NCBI GenBank assembly: GCA_019055375.1
Contig: JAHQIW010000776.1
Location: 1 to 64,000 of the forward strand
DNA from: Parelaphostrongylus tenuis
Taxonomy: Eukaryota; Nematoda; Chromadorea; Rhabditida; Metastrongylidae
Direction of reading: 5' to 3'
DNA length: 64,000 nucleotides
The notes beneath the pieces were generated by a model. The model ran no database searches, had not been told where the DNA came from, and worked only from the letters and a program-made list of their open reading frames with translations. A program made the position numbers and the translations under genes. The stretch's first letter is position 1, and every line of letters starts with the position of its first letter. Shown here in pieces: positions 10,476-21,290 of this stretch.

Positions 10476-11732
10476 GAAGCCCTGCATCTATGAGACAGAA
10501 AAAGAAACAATGACGCCTTATAAAACGCATTCTAAAAAGACTGGCACATAATATACACGCTTGTGTTAAATCAGACGGTCATGTAGGCGGTTGCCAACTA
10601 GTTGACAAAACAGAGTATTCGGTGGTATTCATTCACTGTCAACTATTTCTTTGGGCCTGCATTTTGAACAGCGTTACAATGATAATTTTGCTTGGCAAAA
10701 ATTTACATTTATCTGCCTTCAATGCCTATGATAGGAGACGAGTCGTGAAGAAAATCGCCGCTGGTGATGGCGAAACCGCCTGTTCACTCGTGTCATACGT
10801 TATCAAACTCGGCGCCGTTCATTGTTCTTTCACAGAACTAGCTTCGGTGATGTGAATAGAAACATTTTGATGCTGCGCTCATCACTAATGTGATTCACAA
10901 ATGTGTTCACAATGATGTTGAACGTCTGTGATTGACCTTGTCGATGTTGTGAGAGTCTATTGCTACAAAAATTCACGAGATGGTGTTAATGGGTATGGAA
11001 TACGAAGTTATTTTGATTAGATGCTTTCAGAATTTCTTTTGGTCATTATATCTAAACAATAGTTCTGGCGGATTAATTCAGTATAGTGTGAAACTCTACC
11101 ACCTACACGAGTTTTGATAAATACGAGCTATAAGATGGTGGCTATAAGATGAGACAATTACCAATAACCAAAATGACTGAACTATTTAGAAACAACTGTG
11201 GTGCCCAGGGACTGTATCAAATGAGAATTCTCTGTTTTAAACACTGTTGTATACAGCTTCGGTTTAGCCTCTTGACATATTAGAAAGAAGTTCGTAGGAA
11301 CACATCTCATCTCTTTCCATGAAAATGGGAACCTTGTTCATTTTTAAAGTGTAACATGATTGTCTGATATAGTTAGGAATGATCGCATACGACCTCGTGT
11401 TCATTTTCCTAGTGGTTTAGGGCACCTACTCGGATTGACGCCTTCGGTGCTTCTTCTGTGTGAGAAAGGCAATAAAGGATCTATTTTAGGTCTGCCCTAT
11501 CCTGTAGTTTTTTCCAGTGATGGCACTACCGGTATCTGAGCTGGCGGTAAGCTATGATCAAATTTACTAGAAATTATCTACTGAAATCACTTTATATTTT
11601 AATTAGAAGTATATGTCATAAGTTACAAAATCGCAGAGCTTTTGGAATCATTTTAAATAGTCGAGATTTGGGCACGACTTTTTATGAAACAGGATATTTA
11701 TATAACGATACATACTTGATATACTCTAGAAG

Positions 11733-11924
11733 ATGGGGGACGCGAATCAGGCACTATTAGGTCTTCTCATGAGTTTTGTCATTGGAGCAATAAACACCAA
11801 GCTCATTGGCCAGATTTTATCTAAATTGAGTAGCAACACTACTCAAAGCATGCGTTATCAGCCCAAATACATTTTTGCCATTCTCAAGCAACAAATCAAT
11901 ACTGCTTTGTGCACAATTTTCTGA
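11733..11924 (+). pseudogene. Conserved ORF of unknown function, left-arm copy
   Basis: The frame begins MGDANQALLGLLMSF and includes NTKLIGQILSKLSSNTTQS and LKQQINTA. Its right-arm counterpart (31627-31833, minus) begins MEDANQALLGLLMSF and keeps NTELIKQMLSKLHSNT and the LKQQINTA end. Two diverged copies keep the start, frame and most residues, which argues that the ancestor was coding, an exon of about 60-65 residues, mostly helical. I recognise no family. The reading passes near a mariner remnant at 12021-12240, so it could belong to a transposon-linked or host gene that was duplicated. Confidence 0.4.
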
Positions 11925-12020
11925 GTTTCTTCTGGCAGCAAATTCGTCTGTACTTCCATCATGAACATTCAACTGAGCTTTCATCGTAATTTGCTACCTT
12001 GAGAGCACAAATTAGATGCA

Positions 12021-12240
12021 ATGCACAAATCGCCTTCAGGAACATCAACCAGTCAACCAGCCGGAGAGACGATCAACGCCAAGCGCTACTGTGAGCATCT
12101 GGACCTCTGCAGTCGGATCCTGTCACGTCGATGCCGCCGCAACCTCATCGCGCTTCAAGACATTGCAATGCTGCATGTCGCCAAATTTGACAAGAAGGTA
12201 GTCAACTGAACTGGGCTGGAAGTTGCTTGATACGTTGTTA
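12021..12240 (+). pseudogene. Mariner transposase remnant, left arm
   Basis: In one frame the sequence reads PAGETINAKRYCEHLD..., then RRNLIALQDIAMLHVAKF. This resembles the mid-catalytic region of mariner (DD34D) transposases, where a GETI/V-A-x-RY block leads to an HDNARPHVA-type motif that holds the second catalytic Asp. Here the motif is degenerate (QDIAMLHVA), though an Asp is retained. A short LGWK-like piece follows after a stop. Only about 70 residues remain of a normal length near 340-350. The right arm has the same remnant at 31330-31545. Confidence 0.6.
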
Positions 12241-12789
12241 AGCAATTTTGGCTACTTGTAGTTAGCAAAGTTGCTACTTATTGTTCGAGTGCCAAAACTC
12301 CTGAGAAAACTCAATAGTGTAGTCTGATTCAGTTGTTTTAAGTCACTTTGTGCCATCTTTCATTAAATTTTACCTGTAACTGGCTTCCCAGATTGACACC
12401 ATTAGTTCGCGCTCCAAGGCCGGAATCGACGCCGACTCTTTCGTTGGCGATATTTACGTTATCGGTTCTTAAATTTTTAGCAAACACGCTCGATCTCTTC
12501 TAGCCTTCAGTGCACTGTGTGAACACTACGGCGTCCGTACTCTATTGAACAGTCCTTTGAATGCGCAAATCAATTGGCTACTTTTCCTGCTTCAGGATTT
12601 TCTTTTCTTATTGTTCTGGAGATAAAATAATGGAACGCTAATCTTAAGATGCTCACTGAGCTTTACCCTTTCCGCGTCTCACGTTTGATATGAAGTGATT
12701 TAAATGCTCATGAGTATGCATCACAATCGACAGCGCATCAGATGTTAAAGCATGAACTCTAATTAATTGAGCCACTGAAGAAGTTCTGT

Positions 12790-12999
12790 ATGATGTCTAT
12801 GTCTTTGAAAGCCATTTTCATCCACGTACCTCTTATTCTGACGCCAGCTGAGTTTCCCGCTATTCCGAGAGCTCAATGTTCACCGAAGCTGAAATATTTG
12901 CACCTTAACTCAACTCCACACCCCACCTTCCGTTGCGTGTTGGCTTCAGTGAGAAAAGACCAAAGTATATATCAAAATTTGGAGAATAAAAGAGATTAA
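12790..12999 (+). pseudogene. Unknown ORF shared by both arms
   Basis: The frame includes LKAIFIHVPLI, HPTFRCVLASVR. The right arm counterpart (about 30600-30764, minus) has FKAIFIHVPLIPTEI and HPILRLVLASVR in frame. The similarity at protein level is no better than at DNA level and both ends differ, so it may simply be a duplicated non-coding stretch. No family recognised. Confidence 0.25.
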
Positions 13000-13149
13000 C
13001 ATTCTTATAGAAGTAGTGAATGGCAGCAGCAATCTTTAGCTCATCTCTGCATTACATAAATGAAGGATGGAGGGATGATGCCTTCGGAATCAATTAATCA
13101 TTATTTGAGTATAAGACATGTATCAGATCAGATTTCATTAGGCATCGTA

Positions 13150-13375
13150 AGAGGTGACTGAATGCAAATATGGCCTCTAAATGACTCGTGGGGTGTGTCA
13201 ACGCAATAAGTCAGTGCTGCTATCCTTCCGGATAGGTCTGATACCGAGCTGGCGCTGCCGAAGGAATGGAAGGTTTACTGAGCTTGCGAAGAAGGATCGA
13301 ATCAAGGACCAAGTGTGTGTGTTGCATCGCTTAACATTGCCCCACACGCGCCTTATTATGAGAGATATATGAAAA
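13150..13375 (-). repeat. tRNA-derived SINE, family 2 (left arm)
   Basis: On the minus strand it starts with a tRNA-like part (gtggggcaatgttaagc, then cttgattcgatcc) and continues into a body with agcactgact and gccatttagaggcc, ending near cagtcacctctta. The counterpart in the right arm is 28985-29235. It predates the arm duplication. Related copies are at 13735-14035 and 22310-22655. Confidence 0.65.
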
Positions 13376-13734
13376 ATTCAGAGATGTACCTGGTTTATCG
13401 ACTTAAAAATGACAACGATCAAATCTATGGCAGAATTGGTATACCAATAAATAGTGAGAAAAAAAAATTTTCTATTCTTTACAATTAAATGAACTTGGGC
13501 ATCAAAATGGGACTTTTATGACCTACAAAACCTGAATTTTATCTCAAAAAAATACAGAGTGTTGCATCTTATAAGTACAGTTTGTAGATCCCACGATCTT
13601 CATTAATGAAGTTCACATCAGAATGAGAGTGTAGGTTTAAATTGAGGTCAACTACTAATTTCGCATCGTACCATGCAATTCGAAGTGTGGCAGTTGAAAC
13701 ATTAAATTATTGGCAGTTATACCCCATGATAGAA

Positions 13735-14035
13735 CGTATGTGGGGCAGTGTTTAGAAGTGCTCTGCGTCTCACACGAGCTTATTGTTTCGGTCTTGCGCT
13801 CATTTCTCACCAAGCTATCCATTCCTCCGGGGTCTCTAAATTGTCGTCGGACTAGTCTAAGACTTGTTTGGGAGGATAAGCAGCACTGACCCGGTACAGC
13901 GCGAGGCCACCACGAGTCATTGTAAAGGCCAGATATGCATTCAGCACCTCAAACAAAGTTAGAATTTGAAGACGAATGCATCGAACATCCTTCAGGGATT
14001 GATCAAAGCTGAGAGCTTTATTCTTTATCTTTTAT
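13735..14035 (+). repeat. tRNA-derived SINE, family 2 (left arm, second copy)
   Basis: The plus strand has a tRNA-like start (gtggggcagtgtttagaagtg, about 13740), a middle with cctccggggtctctaaattg, aagcagcactgacc, gtcattgtaaaggcc, and a tail gattgatcaaagctgagagc. The right-arm counterpart is 27885-28195 in reverse. I know this SINE type from hookworm genomes; the assignment is from memory of the pattern. Confidence 0.7.
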
Positions 14036-14044
14036 GACCAGTGA

Positions 14045-14160
14045 TGATTTAGAGTGAAGTGCAAAACTTTTGCGTTAGTTGGGACTCGAACTCACATTTA
14101 ACACTGTTCGGTAGCGCGTACTCAAACCGTTGCACTACCATCCGAGCAGGCGATCTGATA
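14045..14160 (-). repeat. tRNA-derived SINE, family 1 (left arm)
   Basis: The minus strand has an A-box-like gtagtgcaacggtttgag and a B-box-like gtgagttcgagtccc, with the family 1 end caaaagttttgcactt. The right arm counterpart is about 26620-26790, which holds a longer version. Confidence 0.6.
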
Positions 14161-14167
14161 GGGTAAT

Positions 14168-14530
14168 GTGTGGATTGGTCATCCAATTGACGCCAAAGTT
14201 TTGAACATCACCTACACCATTAGGTATATTATAACATCATGCCGGGTTAAATTCTTTTTGAGGTTTTATGATGCCTACCAACGAATCAATAAGCTGATAT
14301 TTTACATCTTCAATAAAATGAAGATGAATGTATTAGAAGATACAGAGAATATACGAAGATGTGAGCAAAAGAGAGACGACGAAAGACGAAAAATGTGCAG
14401 AGGAAGTGAGGAGCGATGAATTGAATTAGAAATGAGAAAGTAAAGTGCTTTTTAGAATTACAAAGTACTGACGAGCTTTGAAAACATGCTTTTAATTTGA
14501 AAAAACAGGAGTTTCTAACAAATTGAAGTA
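14168..14530. other. Palindrome arm segment, no gene
   Basis: It contains an 83-codon ORF whose tail is rich in Lys/Glu/Arg (purine-rich gagagacgacgaaag tract). The right arm (26390-26640) keeps the DNA similarity but not the frame, so I do not call a gene. Confidence 0.4.
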
Positions 14531-14972
14531 CTTAACCTGAAATGTATGAGGAGACAAGACAAGCCGTTCTATTATGATTTAGTGCGTGAGGGCAGGACTG
14601 CAAAGAGGCACGGTCAAAATCTTGTTATCGACAAAGTGTAATAAAGTGTCAGAGACAAGCTATTGTTTTTTCAGTGATGGTCATGATTACAGCAAATTGA
14701 TGTTTTCATGTCGATGTCAACATATGTTGCAATCATCTGACGAATAAGTTCATTGCAAACGATTGTATATCAAAAGCAATATCAATATGACTGATAAAAA
14801 AGGTGAAAATATAATGAGCCTAATATATGGTGTGGTTTAATTTATTCAGAACCAGCGCGTAGTAGGTTGTGCACTCATAAATGTAAGCTGAGCCATTTTC
14901 TAATGTGTATGATCCGGGTAATCGGCAAATCACTGTGGTGGATTAGTCACTGAGGTAGATCAAAGTCCACCT

Positions 14973-15470
14973 ATGTTCTTCTTATGACATCTTTTTATTT
15001 AACCACTTATAACGGTGGTGTGATGTTCCAAATATATACCCATTGATGTAGAGTAATGTGCAAAACTTTCGAGCCAGGCGGAACTAGAACCCGCACCTCA
15101 CTCTTTCCGGGAATGCGTGCTCTAACCGTCACACTACTGACGCCCATTTTGCACATCCCTCTTTCTACGCTATTATCATACCACCGCTATAAGCGGTTGT
15201 ATGAAAAGGATATCATTTGATCTGTAATACCCAAAGTCTGTCAGCGTAACTGGGTTCAATGGCAAGACTGACTACCCTGGCCAGGCCGTTGACGGCTGGC
15301 GGCTGACAGATAGGTGCGCTGTAGCGTAGAAAGAGCGATGTGCAAAATGGGTGTCAGTATTGTAACGGATAGAGCACGCATTACCGGAAAGAGTGAGGTG
15401 CGGGTTCTAGTCCCACCTGACGCGAAAGTCTTGCACATCACTTTACATCAGTGAATATGTTCTTCTTAGT
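14973..15470. mobile_element. Inverted SINE pair inserted in the left arm
   Basis: Two family 1 SINEs face away from each other: 15054-15165 on the minus strand and 15226-15450 on the plus strand. The whole block is absent from the right arm (near 25450), and atgttcttctta is found on both sides (about 14973-14984 and 15459-15470), which fits a 12-base target-site duplication. So the pair entered after the arms were duplicated. Both SINEs keep A- and B-box-like motifs (gcgggttctagtccc at about 15400). Confidence 0.65.
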
Positions 15471-15720
15471 CTTCAACTGTATACCTGTGCGAACTTCTAC
15501 GGCCTTCGTAAAAGCATGGGTAAAATTTTACTGGAAAACAATATTTATCGGAGACATTGTAAGGCGTGTGGATAACCTTTTTCAACTGCTTTGGCTATCT
15601 GGCAGATAAGGATGACACACCTGTTTTGATGACGTTTCAAAATGTTGGGCTTTCTGAAAAGTTCCCAGTTTCTGAGGTGACCTTTGCATTTGACTGATCA
15701 ACACTATCACTAATCGACAG

Positions 15721-15852
15721 TAAAGCACATATTACCACGATGACCGTGATCGAGCATGGATATTTGAAGGACTTCTTTTTCTGTGATAAAGCACATATTA
15801 CCACGATGACCGTGATCGAGCATGGATTTTTGAAGGACTTATTTTTCTGTGA
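15721..15852. repeat. Tandem repeat, two 66-base units
   Basis: Units 15721-15786 and 15787-15852 are nearly identical (taaagcacatattaccacg...). The matching right-arm region (about 25010-25085) has a single, diverged unit. The duplication is therefore young and specific to the left arm. ORFs over it on both strands are by-products of the repetition. Confidence 0.8.
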
Positions 15853-16470
15853 ACAAAACCAATCTGCTAGACTAATAGTAATGCTCAAAACCTCAATCTC
15901 AAAGAATTCAGAAGTACTTTTTCAAAAACGCCTTTTTACAGCGCTGTAGCATTCGAAATAGAATTGTATCCAACACGCGCCGCGCATTATCGCCGCTATT
16001 TTGTTAATTAATTGGAAATCTTTCTCCATTCTCTATTTCATTATATATTTTTAAATAAACCCGCTACTCAGCTTAAGTCTGAGTATAAACAGCCTAAGCC
16101 TGAATACGAAATCCAAACGAGGATGTAAAGAAAATCTCCAAGATAGAATCAAACATTTCGTCTGGGCTTAATTTTCAAAGCGAAGAAAAATTGTAAGGTC
16201 AATGACAAAAGCTTAACTTCATATATAAATGGCGCATGCGCGGTCTATCGATTACAGCTGTCGACCCACCGACACCACGCACACTACCTGAGTAAATAGT
16301 GAACGGCGTGTTTGAAGTTCAATAATATTTTCCTGCTATAGTGCAGTAAAACGGAATTTCAGAAACAATCACTATTTTGGAAACCGCCGAAATTTACGCT
16401 ATCGTTGGTCATGGGTAGTATAAGGGAAGAGCTCCATCGTGTGTATATAAGTGCGATAAGCACGACGCAT

Positions 16471-16977
16471 GTGAAACATAACCTTATCTTAATTGAAAGA
16501 GTACATTTCTGAATTCCCCGTGATTGGAACTTTCAAATAATTACTAAGAGTCTAGATGAAAGTTTTCTTTCAGTAAACTGCGCTATCGATGTGTGGAGAG
16601 CGCGACGATAATGAAATCATTCACTACGTTCAAGGCTTGATTGACCGGAGCCAACAGGTTTTCAATCTTCCCAAGGTCAGTAAAGTAAATTCATAGTTGT
16701 CGCGAATGCTATCGCTCACTTGCAATATCTGAGAACGCTCTAGTGCGGTATTATTAGAATTCCGGAGAGATCCTACTCGGCCAATATTCAACTGAATTCA
16801 TAAAAAATACTGCTGCTGAGGTCCTTCGTGGATGAGAGAGAACGAGTCAAATCTAAGAAGCGCTTGGGTTCACATAATCTATGGAGTTGTGTCTTCTAGG
16901 AAATATTCACTTCAGTGAAGTTACGTGACTTTTGAAATTTCAAAAATTGAAGCCCTGATTACATTTTGTAGAATTGG
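16471..16977. other. Start of palindrome spacer, upstream of the kinase exon
   Basis: AT-rich sequence with pieces of the dispersed 150-170 bp repeat (aaataattactaagagtc near 16533). Just before the kinase exon the sequence acattttgtag (ends 16971) can serve as a 3' splice site or spliced-leader acceptor six bases before the ATG. Confidence 0.4.
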
Positions 16978-17126
16978 ATGGGAGAAATTGTCGTTGCCAA
17001 GAATCCTAAGAATTTGCCAAAGGGAACTGTTATTTCCAAACAATGGAAAGTGAAACGTAAAATAGGCGAAGGAGGATTCGGTGCCGTTTCTAAAGTTATG
17101 ATCTTAGAAACTCATACTCTTGCGAG
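16978..17126 (+). CDS. First coding exon of a TTBK/casein-kinase-1-like protein kinase (partial)
   Basis: The exon begins MGEIVVAKNPKNLPKG, then WKVKRKIGEGGFGAV, the glycine-rich nucleotide-binding loop of a protein kinase N-lobe (GxGxFGxV). The lead-in VISKQWKVKRKIGEGGFG resembles tau-tubulin kinases and related CK1-group kinases, which are expanded in nematodes. An acceptor-like ttttgtag ends six bases before the ATG. The frame stays open past the loop to a donor-like gcgag/gtttttc (GT at 17127). The other kinase subdomains (VAIK lysine, HRD, DFG) are not found in the following 7 kb, so the rest lies far away, is lost, or this exon was copied alone. Serine replaces the usual Tyr after GAV. 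It sits between the arms of the giant palindrome. Confidence 0.6.
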
Positions 17127-19389
17127 GTTTTTCAATCTAATAATAAATTATTTAGAGTTAAAAACACTTCAAATTGATTCTTTCCAAAAATAAGCTTTCT
17201 GAAAAATATCGTACTCAAAGTGAAAATATCACATTTTTGTCTACACTGTTTCTTACCTGAGCCACCAAATGTGTAAATAAAGTAACTCAGCTTTGATATT
17301 TCTAGACCACAAGTATTGACTGACTTTTGCGTATACTTCTTTATTACTCACATCTTTCTGTCTAGTTGATTAGACATGTAAATTAAGCTCACAAGACAAA
17401 GTTATACGTCCATGAGAACTCGAGCTCGCACAGAATACATCTGTGGAAACCATTTTCTCTGGCATACAGTAAAATTTTTCTATATTTTATTAGATCAGAG
17501 GTACATTTAGCGAATTCACACTACGCCACGAAGCATTCATTCATTTTCGGTTCTTTCTGATTAGTGGAGAACAACTGAAAAGCAATTTCATTCTCTGAAG
17601 AGAAATTTTCATAGGAGTATTGGTGACCAATCGAAAGCTGAGACTTGAGGCTGGACCGCGCAACGTTGATTTTTCGAAACATCGCTTTTTAACGGTGTAG
17701 CGTCCAGATCATAAAATTATGTTCCACACTCGCTTTTCGCCTTCGTTTTTATCAGGCGCATAATCCGTTGGGAGCAGAAAAGAATATCAGTGTGTGGTGA
17801 AATTATTTTGTATTTTAGTCAGTCGTTTTATCTGGAGCTTCTTCCAAAGCGAAGGAAAAATTCCTAGTTGAATAAAAGTAAATCGATCGATCCGCCTCTC
17901 CATGCTCCTGCCACGCCCCCTGTCACAGCTCTGGTCTTGTCGAGTAGTAATTAAACAACGTTGCGAAGCATATAAAGCTCAGTCTTATTTTCCCTGCTGA
18001 ACTGCATTTCCAGTAAATAAGCACATTGTCAGAATCAAGACACATTACGTAATCAGATAATTGCTAATAGTCTAAAGAAGCTCCATCCGACGAAATTCGA
18101 AGCACAAATCAAAAGACGAAAGGCGATCAAATGATAAAAAGAGCTTCAAAAAAGTAAACCCATTTTTGATTTCCTTGAAGCATGTGTTATAGTTTGAGAC
18201 CAGTGCTCTAAGAAGGAGTTTTGTCTAGCAAAATATAAGCGAGATAAAAAGAAACATTTTACGAAACATGATTTATTTTGAATGCCACAGCGTTATGAAA
18301 GGGAGCTTTGAAAAACCGGAGAAGGAGCTCCAACCCCGAGTCTCAGCTTTCGAATAATTACTAACATTCCTGTGAAAGGATTTTTTCCAGCGAATAAGAT
18401 CGGCTTTCTTTTGCTCCCTCCTACTCAAAAAGAACCCATTTTCTCCTCAGAAATGATAATATTGATGAGACAAGTTGAGAAGCGTATATTTCATGCTTCG
18501 CATATAAGCCTCCGATTAACAGGTTAAATTTTTTGAACTTTTTCTGTGCTGTGCTGTTATTCTGGCGATATTGTCATTGAACAAACAAGAGTCTATAAAA
18601 ATGTAAAATAAGTAATGTCTAAGGAATTAATCGACTCGGTCATTATATGATTTTCTGCGCTTCCTTCAAAATTTCCCCCTTCAACGGCTTCATTTAAAGG
18701 CTAAGTAACATATGAATGATTTCACTTCTCATGATTTCGGTTATTTGAGGCAGCACTCAAAATCGAAACTCGTAATAACCGTGAGTGCTGAAATTGGAAG
18801 CGAAGGTAGGGAAACGCTTTTAAAGGCGAACAGATCAAAAAATGAAAATCTAACACTAAAGCTACGAAAATAGTTTTGAAGAGTTTTTTACTAACCTGTG
18901 TTTTTCGCAAACACAAATCCTTATTTAAAAATTTTTCCCTGTGTTTTATAGTAGACTATACAATGATTGTTACGTGCGCCTGCGTATTTGACAGTGGCGG
19001 CTTGTTCATAGTACTCTAAAAAGGTATCGAAAATTGAAAAACAGCTTGACATTCGCTTCTGGCGGCCAACTAGAGTTTACCCAACTATCTTAGGGTTCAT
19101 TGTTTTCCTGGCAACAGCTCAGTCACTAGTGAAAATACGGCGACGACACGGAAATGATTTCCCATTGTTTTTGATAATCTAGGAGCAGAAAACCCTGCCT
19201 AACGAGCAAATTACCGTTCAGATTGGAGTCGTGGAGCGGGCGCAGCACATGGGCGTCGCTCGACCACGCACCACTGCTCACTGAATTCTATCTCACCATA
19301 GTTAGTATCACGAAAAGACTTCCATAGAGCGATAGCAGCTTTTCCCATATACGTCGACAGGTCATGTAAGAAATCGTATACGTCAGATA
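17127..19389. other. Intron or intergenic sequence with dispersed repeats
   Basis: If the kinase gene is real this is its first intron. 17580-18440 holds several pieces of the dispersed 150-170 bp family (cgaaagctgagacttgagg near 17633; tcagctttcgaataattac near 18345). I searched for further kinase motifs by eye and saw none. No RNA gene recognised. Confidence 0.4.
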
Positions 19390-19645
19390 TGCATCATTCT
19401 GTCACTTACAGAGTGCATGATAATGTCGAATGCAAGGCTCATCCCGCAACGATTGATCAGCACCGAACTAGATATTCTTTCAATCATACGTTACCTGCAG
19501 ATTACCAACACATAGAGGCCTTGCACTGCGGAAAGAGTTATAGTAGAGTAAGAGCTCTGGTAGTGCAATAGGGTAATAGGCACCCCGAAAAGAGTGAGAT
19601 ATAGGCTCTATTCCTGTCTGAGGTTCAAAATTTTGCAAATCGTTT
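19390..19645 (+). repeat. tRNA-derived SINE-like repeat
   Basis: About 19550-19645 has a tRNA-like pattern (ggtagtgcaatagggtaatagg, then taggctctattcc) and ends gaggttcaaaattttgcaaatc, the family 1 terminus. The preceding 70 bases (gtcgaatgcaaggctcatcc) resemble the SINE body at 21.03 kb. Confidence 0.45.
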
Positions 19646-19655
19646 AACGCTATTG

Positions 19656-19657
<2 letters not shown>

Positions 19658-19690
<33 letters not shown>
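19658..19690. repeat. (TA)n microsatellite
   Basis: An uninterrupted run of about fifteen TA dinucleotides follows the SINE-like end, in the position where SINE 3' tails often seed simple repeats. Confidence 0.95.
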
Positions 19691-19691
<1 letters not shown>

Positions 19692-19956
19692 AATGTGTCA
19701 CCTTACGTTCTACTCCTTAAGTCTCAGCCCACATTTAGTAGAGCAAAAGATTTTATCAAAAACTCTTTCAATTCTTTTTTTTTAGTTGACAGCGTACTAA
19801 TTTTTTTATGTTGCATTTTAGTGCCTGAATGATAATGATTTCTCCGATAAAAGCATTTTTTACGTCCGCCTTTGAGATTTGAAGACTTGTTGGCGACACT
19901 TCAAGTATAGAGAAGTGATCACAACTTTTCCAAGGCGTAATTTAAGACTTTCTGTA

Positions 19957-20134
19957 ATGAACACTCGGTCAAGGCATATCATATGCATTTTATTCGGTCT
20001 CCTCATAAGTTCTGGCTCTATAACAATAAATGCCAAATTTATTAGCCACGAATTCGAAATTGCAGATTTTGGTATGGTCCAATTGCTCACTTTCTGGCCA
20101 ATATTTTGTTCTATAGCCTGCCTAATTTATGCAC
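19957..20134 (+). CDS. Possible exon of a multi-pass membrane protein
   Basis: From ATG at 19957 the frame reads NTRSRHIICILFGLLISSGSI, a first hydrophobic span, then a polar stretch with KFISHEFEI, then MVQLLTFWPIFCSIACLIYA, a second span. A donor-like gcac/gtatga lies at 20134/20135; without splicing the frame ends at 20160. Acceptors lie upstream (gcattttag near 19822). Two hairpinned spans with a short charged link recall the start of nucleotide-sugar or triose-phosphate type transporters (SLC35), but the resemblance is weak and I do not name it. It may be spurious. Confidence 0.25.
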
Positions 20135-21024
20135 GTATGACGCGTAGGGAAAAATGCTAGTGAAGCGTCGCGCAAGACTAACGGACCTTGGGTGACGATA
20201 GAAAAGACGGCTAGGAAGTAGTTCGCGAAGTTCAAAGCTGGGGAGAACAGTCGCGGATAGAAAATCAGTCGCGCTCGGGCCGTCCGCAGGAGGTCTGTCG
20301 ATCTTGCGCGCCATTTCACTATCATTTTCCCGTTCGCGCCATTCGTGCGTGAGTAGCAAGCGAATTTGTTCCAGCGACAGCTCAATCTTGAAGCAAATAT
20401 AGACAAATCATTCCAAAATGCTCGTGAGCAGGTCCGACCAAATATACCAAAACCCTGTGAAGTGATTTTTTCTGGTTAATAAATTTAATGTTTATTACTC
20501 TAGTGCCGAAACTTACAAAACGACCTAATATTTATGTTATTACCACTTGAGATCACAAATGTCACATTGAGCGATCAGAGAATTTTGTGTATTCGAATCG
20601 TTTACTTGAATCCGTCACCCACAAAAAGCTGTGAATCTTTTTGAGCTTGACTTCAACTGCTGCTTGAAAATTAATGCATTCTTCCACAAATGTTGCTGCT
20701 AGCTGATTGAGTCGATTCTCCTTGGATGCCTAGAATGGTCGTGGTAGGGTGCTGTCACGTGGAATACAAGAGTGAACATATTTCAGACAAGTCTAGTCCC
20801 AATTCTTCCAATGTTGGAGAAACAAGGGAATTGGTAGCTCTGTGGTGGGCCTTGACTAATGTCAGGGTAGATTAAGCTCATGCGCATATGTAGTAATTGA
20901 AGGAGTATGTGACGCAAAAGTCATGGGGTGCTGTACCATATAACATAGCATTTGGGTGGATCTTACAATAGTCAGGACAAATCATTTGGTAAAATTGCGG
21001 AAATGAGTTCAATGCTTACCTAGT
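20135..21024. other. Non-coding stretch, locally GC-richer
   Basis: 20160-20400 is richer in CG dinucleotides than its surroundings (gtcgcgcaagac, gaacagtcgcgg, cgcgctcgggccg), with two overlapping minus-strand ORFs that use it. No family recognised. 20400-21024 shows nothing I can name. Confidence 0.4.
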
Positions 21025-21290
21025 CTTTACGGATGTGCCTTGTACTCGACTCCACTATAAATCACAAAAATGACTGAACGCTTTGTGACACTTGAAGTGA
21101 CCTGCGGTGGCTCACTTGATGCATGAAGCCCACCTTTTTTCGTCCACCCCACACTTCTAGTCGATTTTTGCTTGGAGTATGCAGTCATACTTTTCGTTGG
21201 GATCAGAACCCAAGAAAAGCTTGCGTTTCTATCACAGTGCAGTTTTAACCAGTGTGTTACGAACGGCTTTGCCGTAGTATATAGATGGGG
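21025..21290 (-). repeat. tRNA-derived SINE
   Basis: The minus strand starts near 21290 with a tRNA-like segment: A-box-like cacactggttaaaactgc (about 21255) and B-box-like gggttctgatcccaacg (about 21205). A body ends gagtcgagtacaaggcaca. An 88-codon ORF spans it but is explained by the repeat. Confidence 0.55.

Larger units (their letters stand above)
8985..10690. mobile_element. Penelope-like element 2, heavily decayed and rearranged
   Basis: 8985-10250 aligns, on the minus strand, to the PLE at 56.5-57.8 kb: a degenerate hammerhead near 8997-9040, the GIY-YIG region (9230-9560), the linker and an RT motif near 10120-10140. A plus-strand piece (about 10290-10475) and another minus-strand piece (about 10555-10690) follow, so at least three PLE fragments in alternating orientation are packed here. 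Frameshifts and stops are throughout. It abuts the outer end of the left arm of the giant palindrome. Confidence 0.75.
10740..16470 (+). repeat. Giant palindrome, left arm
   Basis: This arm is matched, in reverse complement and in the same order, by 24345-32965. Anchor pairs found by eye: 10801-10855 with 32848-32902; 11733-11900 with 31680-31835; 12030-12330 with 31220-31530; 12395-12560 with 30990-31160; 13440-13720 with 28200-28477; 14160-14430 with 26390-26640; 14690-14800 with 25640-25780; 15640-15720 with 25080-25170; 16235-16470 with 24345-24575. In these blocks most positions agree, with small indels. The left arm has one large private insertion (14973-15470) and a private tandem duplication (15721-15852). 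Contents: an unknown ORF, a mariner remnant and three SINEs, all present in both arms. Confidence 0.9.
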
